Origin: Clostridia bacterium
GTDB taxonomy: Bacteria; Bacillota; Clostridia; Saccharofermentanales; UBA5734
Reading direction: 5' to 3'
Length of the DNA: 7,964 nucleotides
Assembly (NCBI GenBank): GCA_018056585.1
Contig: JAGPFK010000048.1
Span: 1 to 7,964, forward strand
Part shown: positions 1-5,493 of the stretch, piece by piece
Position numbering within the stretch: position 1 is the first letter of the stretch
How the letters are laid out: every line of letters starts with the position of its first letter
Position numbers and translations under genes: made by a program
Notes under the pieces: model-generated
Database searches by the model: none
Told to the model about the DNA's origin: nothing
What the model saw: the letters and a program-made list of their open reading frames with translations, nothing else

Positions 1-1384
1 ACCGGTCAGAAAGAGGCTGACCCATCAGCTGCAAGCCGACAGGAAGCCGATCATCAGTCAGCCCACACGGTAAAGATAAAGCCGGGAACCCAGTCAGATT
101 AGCCGCTACGGTCAGCACATTCTCCTTTTCCCCGGACAGAATATCATCGGAAACGCCGCTTGATAGGGCGGCCGGTATCGAGGCGACTGGCGTTATCAGA
201 ACATCAAAGTTTTTAAACAGTGAAAGATATCGTTCTTGAATGAGCCGGCGAATCCTTTGAGCTTTCAGATACCAATCTTCGTAAAAGTCAGCGCTCTGAA
301 CCAAGGTTCCGAGCAGAATCCGCCTCCGGGCTTCCCGCGAAAAACCAGACGTCCGGACGCATTCATAGTATTGTGTGATGTCATCAATGGATCCCATGTC
401 ATCAGGTCTTGATCCAAATCGGATTCCATCAAAACGCGCCAAATTACTGCTGGCTTCAGCGGCTGCGATCACAGCATGCGCAGCCAGAGCCTCCTCTGTA
501 AGATCAATGGGGCAAGGCACGACATCCGCACCCAGCTTTTTGAACAGATCAATGGCCGAAAGCGTCAGCTGCTGAACTTCTGGCGGAAGAGGGTGCGCCC
601 ATAGGTGATCCGGCAAGCCGACCTTCAAGCCTCCCAGATTGTCCGGCTGCAGTAATCTTTTATCCGGCCGCTCCATGTCGGAAATCATGGTGCTGTCACG
701 CGCATCCGGGCCACAGATGATTTCAAATAAAGCAGCACAATCTTTTGCGGTACCTGCTATCGGCCCAATCTGATCTAAAGAAGAGGCGAAAGCCACAAGC
801 CCATATCTTGAAATTGTTCCATAAGTTGGCTTTAAACCAGTCAGGCCGCACCAGGCACAAGCTTTTCTGATTGAGCCACCCGTGTCCGTTCCCAGTGCCA
901 AAAAAGAATGACCTGATGCAACGGCAGCCGCCGAACCACAGCCGGAAACGCGTGTTAAATCCCATGGATTGCGTATGGGGCCAAAGAAAGATGTTTGTCC
1001 AGTCTGCCCCATCGCAAATTCGTCCAGATTCGTCTTGCCTAAAATCACCAATCCAGCCGCTTTCAGCTTTTCAATCACAGTGGCATCAAAAGGCGGCTGG
1101 TATGTCGTTAACAGCTTCGAAGCACAAGTCGTTTCAAGATTTTTTGTACAGATGTTATCGTTAACAGCCAACGAGACACCGGCCAAAGGAGAGAGGAAAA
1201 CGCCCTGATCCACACAGTACTGAACGAAATCAGCCTGAGCGAATGCTTCTTTTTCACAAAGGGTGATCCAAGCGTTTTGTGACCTTTCCTCAGATATTCG
1301 ATCAAAAGCCTGCTGGACGACGTCTCTGACCTTTACCTCACCCGACGCAATCAAGCGGGCCAGATGAATGGCGCAAAAATCCAT
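1..1384 (-). CDS. gatA: GatA-like subunit A of Asp-tRNA(Asn)/Glu-tRNA(Gln) amidotransferase, divergent active site, 3' end cut by window edge
   Basis: GatA normally hydrolyses glutamine and passes ammonia to GatB, which amidates Asp-tRNA(Asn) or Glu-tRNA(Gln) in the cytoplasm. 461 codons are visible without a stop; the family has about 480-490, so only about 25 residues are missing. Seen: DEFAMG (121-126), NPWDLTRV (139-146), DTGGSIR (167-173) with the nucleophilic Ser171, GLKPTYG (183-189), SRYGLVAFASSLDQIGP (192-208), ASSNLARFDGIRFG (311-324, typical of GatA rather than general amidases), RRRILLGT (353-360) and LPVGLQLMG (447-455). The ATG at 1384 follows the GGGAGTAGGG region, 17 bases after gatC. 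Oddities: the catalytic Lys of the Lys-Ser-Ser triad is Asn75 (VNDN for IKDN); the usual PGGSSGGS is SGCGS (147-151), three residues shorter, although a Ser remains 24 residues before Ser171 as in normal GatA; GSSTENS is GQTGQTS; an Asp thought to contact glutamine is Asn422. Family membership is sure; glutaminase activity is doubtful. Confidence 0.93.
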   Translation of the reverse strand, partial: MDFCAIHLARLIASGEVKVRDVVQQAFDRISEERSQNAWITLCEKEAFAQADFVQYCVDQGVFLSPLAGVSLAVNDNICTKNLETTCASKLLTTYQPPFDATVIEKLKAAGLVILGKTNLDEFAMGQTGQTSFFGPIRNPWDLTRVSGCGSAAAVASGHSFLALGTDTGGSIRKACAWCGLTGLKPTYGTISRYGLVAFASSLDQIGPIAGTAKDCAALFEIICGPDARDSTMISDMERPDKRLLQPDNLGGLKVGLPDHLWAHPLPPEVQQLTLSAIDLFKKLGADVVPCPIDLTEEALAAHAVIAAAEASSNLARFDGIRFGSRPDDMGSIDDITQYYECVRTSGFSREARRRILLGTLVQSADFYEDWYLKAQRIRRLIQERYLSLFKNFDVLITPVASIPAALSSGVSDDILSGEKENVLTVAANLTGFPALSLPCGLTDDRLPVGLQLMGQPLSDR

Positions 1385-1401
1385 TGGTGACCCTACTCCC
1401 T

Positions 1402-1713
1402 TCACGGCTTGATCATACGCGGCACCAGGAAATAGCCATCTTTATGCCGCCCGCCTAAAGACAACAGTAGATTTCTGGAAAGAGACGGCGTAATCTGATC
1501 TTTACGTAAGGGTTGAGTCAAGTCAAAAGGATGATACAAAGGCTCAACACCTTCCGTGTCGACAGCAGACATCCGACTTAAAAATCCGAGGATGGACCTC
1601 AACTCCTGCTGTAAAGCATTTCGCTCCGCTTCATCGGGATTCAGACACGCCTGTTGCAGGATCTGATCAATTAAAGCTCTATCAATGAGATGATGCGATA
1701 TTGGTTTCATCAT
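1402..1713 (-). CDS. gatC: GatC, subunit C of the tRNA-dependent amidotransferase
   Basis: This 103-residue protein is the small subunit that wraps the GatA-GatB interface and stabilises the complex; it has no catalytic residues. The family signature is clear: a helical N-terminal half, then LGFLSRMSAVDTEGVEPL (42-59), a leucine/arginine-aspartate segment LRKD (69-72), and the usual C-terminal tail ending YFLVPRMIKP. The length is normal (about 95-105). Two adjacent ATG codons (1713 and 1710) are possible starts; an AAAGG Shine-Dalgarno at 1720-1724 overlaps the stop region of the upstream gene and fits the first. Only 10 bases separate it from the upstream hypothetical gene and 17 from gatA, so translation is probably coupled. 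Unlike GatA, it shows no obvious loss of conserved features. Whether gatB follows gatA cannot be seen. Confidence 0.93.
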   Translation of the reverse strand: MMKPISHHLIDRALIDQILQQACLNPDEAERNALQQELRSILGFLSRMSAVDTEGVEPLYHPFDLTQPLRKDQITPSLSRNLLLSLGGRHKDGYFLVPRMIKP

Positions 1714-1723
1714 AATGGACCTT

Positions 1724-2386
1724 TCAAAATTGTTTTGTCAGTTCAAGCCATGCAGCAGCCAATAAACAGGGCAGTTTTTGCATATCATACGGACCAATGC
1801 AAAAGCTCTGGCGTAATTCATCAAATGGTGAAAGCCATGGGTTTTTCGTCGTGGAAAGACAAGCTGGTTTATGCTCATCTTTCAGATGCAAAACAGACAG
1901 AATAGTAAAAAGTGGCCAGGCATGCCGCAAAGAAAGGCAAAGGTCAATGCCTACTTTCGGATAACGTAATCTTTTCGATTCTGGCTGATCCGGTTTTGGG
2001 CCAGTTTGCAAAGATCGAACCGTGCACGTCGCAGTTATTTCCGGTTTGAGGAGATGATCTGTTATCCGCATCGAATAATCATACAGCAAGGAAAGAAATG
2101 CTGCATCAGATGCATACAAGCGTCCACAGGGATTTTCCGGCGCACATTCAACAGTAAAACCTTTTTCAGGCAAAAGATAGTGCAGCCGTAATGTTTGACC
2201 CATCTCGAGCTGTTGAGCCTTACTGCGATAAGGTTCCCGGCTTGAAAAGGCAAGATCTGTCTCGTAGACATAGCAAACAGGCTGAGGCGTCAGGCCAAAG
2301 GCTTCCGAAAAAAGTTGCCCGGTTTTGTCAGGATCAGATCCTGGCCATAAAAGAGAAATAGATTGATTTTGATCAGAAGTAGTCAT
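1724..2386 (-). CDS. Unrecognised 220-residue protein in the GNAT-gatCA operon
   Basis: I do not recognise a family. The frame could start further upstream (2422 or 2395), but the ATG at 2386 (MTTSDQNQ...) is preferred: it overlaps the last 14 bases of the acetyltransferase gene, as expected for translational re-initiation. No good Shine-Dalgarno is visible (only AAGAATGG), which also suggests coupling. The protein has no signal peptide or membrane segment. It begins with SISLLWPGSD and FSEAFGL, has a middle part rich in aromatics and Cys (LRLHYLLPEKGFTVEC), a basic-proline stretch (GPKPDQPESKRLRYP) and a conserved-looking end with CLLAAAWLELTKQF. I see no nucleotide-binding or catalytic signature. 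Its position directly before gatC suggests co-expression with the amidotransferase subunits, but no function can be assigned. The long intact frame and tight spacing support a real gene. Confidence 0.8.
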   Translation of the reverse strand: MTTSDQNQSISLLWPGSDPDKTGQLFSEAFGLTPQPVCYVYETDLAFSSREPYRSKAQQLEMGQTLRLHYLLPEKGFTVECAPENPCGRLYASDAAFLSLLYDYSMRITDHLLKPEITATCTVRSLQTGPKPDQPESKRLRYPKVGIDLCLSLRHAWPLFTILSVLHLKDEHKPACLSTTKNPWLSPFDELRQSFCIGPYDMQKLPCLLAAAWLELTKQF

Positions 2387-3656
2387 AAATACCATTCTTT
2401 TTATTCTTAAGAAAACGTCCAAGCAGGTCGATCCGCTCAGGACTGAGATGCGGGCCCATCGTCATTTCGGGATGTCCAATCAGGTCAAATAAGCCCTGAC
2501 TTCCCAAAAGCAGGGTTGCCAAGACACGTTCACTGACCGAAAGATCAAACGGCGCATCATCAGGCGATTTTTCATTGTATAAAACGGTTGGCAAATCCGA
2601 ATCGAGGCTGAGTTGATATAGGCCGCTGTTCTCCGGTAGAAAGGAATCTGTTACACGAATGTTCAAATCAAGATCCGATTTCGTTTTTGCGCAGAAACGA
2701 ATCTCACGATGCAACCATTCCGGCTGCAACAAACGGATGAGAGCTTCTTTGATATTCAAAACGCGAATCAGTCCATACGTTTCCAAAAAATGACTGATCA
2801 GCCTGGGTTCAGGAAATAAATTGGCCAAGTGAATATGTAAAGGAACAAACAGATCAATGGCATCATATGGATCTGAAAAACGCTTCAAAAACGAAAGCAT
2901 CGCCCTCATCCCGTCCAATGAGCTGCATGCCCAGTCCTGAATATGAAGCGTTCTGCCATCCTTTCCACGCAATGTCTCAAAGGTCATATAGGCGGCGTCT
3001 TGTCCCTTTTCATTCTGCCAGATATAGGTATGATATTGTTCGGCAAACCGGTCCCGGTTAAAGTGTTTTTCCCAGTTGGCACCAGACCGGATGATCGCGC
3101 CATTGCTTCCGGTTATAAATTGCTCATATATATTCTGTACACAGACCTGGTCAGCTTGTGTCATGGCGCGAACCTGGCCAGTTTCAGGCATTGACAATAA
3201 AAGATTCATCGGCAATTCAACCCGATATCGGTTACAGCCGGGACCATATCCAAATTGACCATAAAAAGCAAAAGAAAACGGAAAAAGGTATGAAAATATC
3301 TGTCCCTGATTCCGTGCGTGACGCAGCAAAGCGGCAAAGATAGCCCGAATGGCGCCGCGTCTTCGATACTCAGGCAGTGTGGCAACGCCTCCGACGCCGC
3401 AAAGACAAACCGGGAGATCTTCATACAGCATTTGAAGAGAAATAGCGGTCGTAACCGCAACTAATTCTTCTCCGGCAAAAGCGCCCCAAATCATCCTGGG
3501 CGGATCACTGGTTTCTGGATCCTGAAGCGTTTTGCCCTGCTTCAGATCAGACAACAGCTGACAATACCCCTGAGGGGAACGAAAAGCAGTCGCTTCAACA
3601 CGTGCTGCAGCGATTGCTTCTTCAGGGCAGGTCATTTGAAGTGGACGTATATGCAT
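2373..3656 (-). CDS. Eis-like GNAT N-acetyltransferase (two GNAT domains plus SCP2-like C-terminal domain)
   Basis: This 427-residue protein has the length and layout of the Eis family (COG4552): an N-terminal GNAT domain, a second degenerate GNAT-like domain and a C-terminal sterol-carrier-like domain. The acetyl-CoA loop is clear: CGVGGVATLPEYRRRGAIRA (86-105) matches the family pattern GVGGVAVxPEYRRxG. FYGQFGYGP (131-139) contains Tyr132, corresponding to the general-acid Tyr of mycobacterial Eis. Known Eis enzymes use their C-terminal carboxylate as general base; the M. tuberculosis protein ends in Phe, and so does this one (YDYF). Eis enzymes acetylate amines, including aminoglycosides and lysines; the substrate here is unknown. 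The ATG at 3656 has GGGAGA at 3663-3668 as ribosome binding site. It is the first gene of the operon, and its last 14 bases overlap the start of the next gene. Confidence 0.9.
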   Translation of the reverse strand: MHIRPLQMTCPEEAIAAARVEATAFRSPQGYCQLLSDLKQGKTLQDPETSDPPRMIWGAFAGEELVAVTTAISLQMLYEDLPVCLCGVGGVATLPEYRRRGAIRAIFAALLRHARNQGQIFSYLFPFSFAFYGQFGYGPGCNRYRVELPMNLLLSMPETGQVRAMTQADQVCVQNIYEQFITGSNGAIIRSGANWEKHFNRDRFAEQYHTYIWQNEKGQDAAYMTFETLRGKDGRTLHIQDWACSSLDGMRAMLSFLKRFSDPYDAIDLFVPLHIHLANLFPEPRLISHFLETYGLIRVLNIKEALIRLLQPEWLHREIRFCAKTKSDLDLNIRVTDSFLPENSGLYQLSLDSDLPTVLYNEKSPDDAPFDLSVSERVLATLLLGSQGLFDLIGHPEMTMGPHLSPERIDLLGRFLKNKKNGIYDYF

Positions 3657-3717
3657 AAACGCTCTCCCAGTACCTCGTGTCAGTCAGTCAAGAACTAACA
3701 CCTTCTTGAAAGCCAGC

Positions 3718-3748
3718 AAGAAAAACAGGCCGCTTTATAAAGCAGCCT
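3718..3748 (-). terminator. U-tailed hairpin between thiT and the GNAT operon
   Basis: On the minus strand a near-perfect inverted repeat (arms AGGCTGCTTT and AAAGCGGCCT, one G-U pair, tiny AT-rich loop, 3727-3748) is followed by GTTTTTCTTG. This is the form of an intrinsic terminator and lies 65 bases after the thiT stop, so it most simply ends thiT transcription. It also sits at the predicted transcript start of the candidate promoter at 3754-3782. Confidence 0.75.
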
Positions 3749-3753
3749 TATTC

Positions 3754-3782
3754 ATTGTAGCATGCTCTCAACATGAGGGCAA
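3754..3782 (-). promoter_or_regulatory. Candidate extended -10 promoter for the GNAT-gatCA operon
   Basis: Read on the minus strand: TTGCCC (3777-3782), a 17-base spacer, then TGC-TACAAT with the -10 hexamer at 3754-3759. The TGn before the -10 makes it an extended -10 element. The predicted start is near 3747, at the first base of the hairpin described separately. Pattern match only; the -35 box is weak. Confidence 0.45.
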
Positions 3783-3813
3783 TGTGACCTGGGAGGTCAG
3801 CTCAGGGCATTCC

Positions 3814-4425
3814 TTATTTTTTGTCAGGTTTGACGAAATAAACGAGCGGTATCAGCAGGATGCTTGTAATGATCATTTCTGGAACCATATAGGTCGCATT
3901 GTACCCGATTGAATAGAGCCAGACATTTTTTCCCTCGGGTGCGGAATCAGAGAAAAAGATAACACCAGACAAAACGTGAGCCATAAGGCGGGATGACATG
4001 GCAACAGCCACAGCCAAAAAAATCTTTGGCAAAGGAATAAGGCCAACCCGACGCAAAATGTTTTGTTCCTTCATCCGGACCTCTGCCGGCGCTGCAAAAA
4101 AACCAGCCAGGCCCAATAAGCCGAAAGCAATCGGGTAATCCATAAAAACAGAAGCCCAGTGAGCAATGTAAGGGTTGATGATGAACTGTAATATTCCATA
4201 GGTGGTTGCGATGCCAATTCCCCACCCCGGCCCGAAGGCCAAAGCGCAAAAGATTATGGGCAGCATGGAACCGATGGTCAGTGAGCCGCCCTGAGGCATT
4301 TTAATCAAAGTCAAAATGGACAGTGCAGTTCCCAGCCCGATTGCCATACCGCCGCTGGCCACAGCCAGGATCATTTCTTTTGTTTTTTGCTGATGTGTTT
4401 GCGATTTTTGCGATAATTGGGTCAT
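3814..4425 (-). CDS. thiT: ThiT, substrate-binding S component of the ECF thiamine transporter
   Basis: ThiT binds thiamine in the membrane with very high affinity and works with a shared energising module (two EcfA ATPases and EcfT), encoded elsewhere. The 203-residue protein has the expected size and about six hydrophobic segments. The family pattern is clear: TYGILQFIINPYIAHW, then MDYPIAFGLLGLAGFF, then RLMAHVLSGVIFF, then WLYSIGYNATYMVPE. Measured from the His of AHVLSG, the Tyr and Asn of YSIGYN fall exactly where thiamine-binding Tyr146 and Asn151 of the Lactococcus protein should be (21 and 26 residues on). The position matching Lactococcus Trp133 is Phe, and the Glu before the binding Tyr is Asp; both are mild changes judged by eye. 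A strong AGGAGG at 4435-4440 precedes the ATG at 4425. The TPP riboswitch upstream confirms the role in thiamine supply. Confidence 0.95.
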   Translation of the reverse strand: MTQLSQKSQTHQQKTKEMILAVASGGMAIGLGTALSILTLIKMPQGGSLTIGSMLPIIFCALAFGPGWGIGIATTYGILQFIINPYIAHWASVFMDYPIAFGLLGLAGFFAAPAEVRMKEQNILRRVGLIPLPKIFLAVAVAMSSRLMAHVLSGVIFFSDSAPEGKNVWLYSIGYNATYMVPEMIITSILLIPLVYFVKPDKK

Positions 4426-4511
4426 TTTTTTATTCCTCCTTTTGACTGGAGGCTTTTTGCAGATCCAAACAAAAAGCTCTCCATCGCCGGTTGGACAACG
4501 GAAAGCTTCTT
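4426..4511 (-). promoter_or_regulatory. Expression platform of the thiT TPP riboswitch
   Basis: Four segments can form competing hairpins. Segment 1 (AAGAAGCTTTCC, 4500-4511) pairs with segment 2 (GGAGAGCTTTTT, 4471-4482); the GC-richer core GCTTTCC/GGAGAGC is followed by TTTTTGTTT, so it can act as a terminator. Segment 2 can instead pair with segment 3 (CAAAAAGCCTCC, 4448-4459). Segment 3 also carries CCTCC, which can pair with the GGAGG of the thiT Shine-Dalgarno (4435-4439) across an 8-base loop. The 1:2 helix would thus free segment 3 to hide the ribosome site, giving OFF; the 2:3 helix would give ON. Pairings were read by eye; no energies were computed. Confidence 0.65.
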
Positions 4512-4517
4512 TCGCCT

Positions 4518-4608
4518 GATTGTCCCTCCGCCGGCATTATCCGGTTCAGGTTTTAGGGTCGATACCTTCCAGTATCCTCTCAGCCGGCTGCAGCCAGCTC
4601 CCCTCTTG
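4518..4608 (-). promoter_or_regulatory. TPP riboswitch aptamer (THI element)
   Basis: On the minus strand the conserved THI-box pieces occur in order: GGGGAGCT (4596-4603), a GCTGGC/GCCGGC stem, CTGAGA, a variable GATAC/GTATC stem, ACCC, ACCTGAACCGGATAATGCC, and GGCGGAGGGA ending at 4523. The CTGAGA and GGATAATGCC elements form the pyrimidine- and pyrophosphate-binding pockets of thiamine pyrophosphate aptamers. It lies between a strong promoter and thiT, so high TPP should turn thiT off. The outer P1 helix is not obvious from the flanks and may be short. Confidence 0.97.
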
Positions 4609-4617
4609 ATGATGCTT

Positions 4618-4646
4618 ATTATACTCAGGCAGGCAGGCGTTGTAAA
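4618..4646 (-). promoter_or_regulatory. Strong sigma-A-like promoter of the thiT leader
   Basis: On the minus strand TTTACA (4641-4646) and a perfect TATAAT (4618-4623) are separated by exactly 17 bases. The predicted transcript start, about 4610-4612, lies just upstream of the TPP aptamer, as expected for a riboswitch leader. Confidence 0.85.
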
Positions 4647-4740
4647 GTGCTCGCTTTCTCAATATGAGAAATCTGCGAAAGATAAAGATAAAGTTGAACA
4701 GATTTACTTGTGAAAGAGGACATGAAGAGAAACACACATG

Positions 4741-4756
4741 AAATAGCCGGCTATTT
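4741..4756. repeat. Perfect 16-bp palindrome
   Basis: AAATAGCCGGCTATTT is its own reverse complement. It lies about 95 bases upstream of the thiT -35 box. It has no U-tract on either strand, so it is not an intrinsic terminator. It could be a dyad binding site for a dimeric regulator or simply a relic of a mobile element. Confidence 0.6.
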
Positions 4757-5224
4757 GAAAGACATATCCGCAACAACCTCTTTTCGATTCTTCCATGGAA
4801 ATCGATACAGTATCTGGCCTCCCCTGTGTTGTCGCTGAGTCTGAAGCAGGTACAAAAAGATCGGGAAAGCCGTTTTGGCGTTCGGTCGAAGCTGGCAGAA
4901 ACATTCGTTTATATCCGTCAGTACCGTGACACCTGTTACAACGTAGTCAACTGGATCATGGTTTTCGAAAGAATTGCTACGTGAGCCGCCCATCATCCGT
5001 CTGACACCCTCATACATCAAAGAAGGGCATGTCTGATGATATGAACTCAGACTGAACTTGACCGATATATATGGATTGCCTTGCATCTGAATATGCTGTT
5101 GGTCATGATTGATGCCAGGCCGAAAAACAATTTGTCCTGCATCCGGAAATCACCTTAAGCGAAAGGATAGAGCTTATTGTTCCCATCGCAAGACAAAGCT
5201 AGAAAACCAGAAGAACAGCGATAT

Positions 5225-5364
5225 CTCAGCAGGCAACACCCTCGTCTTTGATCCTACCCCATTGCTTGTCAATTCATATCGCTTCATCATAATTTTAAGT
5301 GGACCAAATGATTCTTAAGGCTTCAGTTGCTTTACCCATTTATCACGTTTTGCAAACACGCCCT
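5225..5364 (-). mobile_element. Remnant of the 5' end of an IS5-family transposase gene (frameshifted)
   Basis: From the ATG at 5287 the minus strand reads MKRYELT, then in a shifted frame QWGRIKDE (5264-5241), then back in the first frame VLPAE (to 5225). Together these rebuild the usual IS5-family start MKRYELTxxQWxRIKDxLPxE, with about four bases lost and four gained. Similarity stops after about 25 residues, and in-frame stops follow. The sequence AGGGCGTGTTTGC (about 5352-5364, minus strand) lies some 65 bases upstream and resembles an IS end, but I found no matching right end. The identification rests on a short motif and memory of the family. Confidence 0.5.
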
Positions 5365-5493
5365 TAGACCGCCTCTCTTTTTCAGATGATGCTGTTTATT
5401 CCGGAAATTGCTGGTTCTTCCTATTTCTCCTGAACAGGTGAAGATTCGGGAAATGAGAAACAACCTCTGTTTTTAGAAGAGATGAGCAGTGCA

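Larger units (their letters stand above)
4647..5493. other. Gene-poor interval between thiT promoter and the transporter gene
   Basis: About 850 bases without an intact recognisable gene on either strand. Apart from the separately listed palindrome and transposase remnant, the longest frame is on the minus strand from 5086 to 4751 (111 codons, beginning MQGNPYISVKF). It contains stretches such as MYEGVRRMMGGSRSN and DYVVTGVTVLTDINECF that look protein-like, but there is no Shine-Dalgarno before its ATG, and I recognise no family. Upstream of that ATG the frame is broken by stops, so it may be part of a decayed gene. No clear terminator for the transporter operon was found just downstream of 5494. 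Confidence 0.5.

Noticed and set aside
4751..4980. Plus-strand stretch reading like a transposase C-terminus (KLAETFVYIRQYRDTCYN)
   Set aside because: Only a faint resemblance, with no start, no DDE motif and no link to the IS5-like trace on the other strand.
4751..5086. Minus-strand frame of 111 codons as a real gene
   Set aside because: No Shine-Dalgarno before the ATG, no recognised domain, and broken frames around it; kept only as part of the gene-poor interval.
5458..5493. Possible terminator just after the transporter gene
   Set aside because: Only a 4-base stem (CTCT/AGAG) around an A-run; too weak to call.
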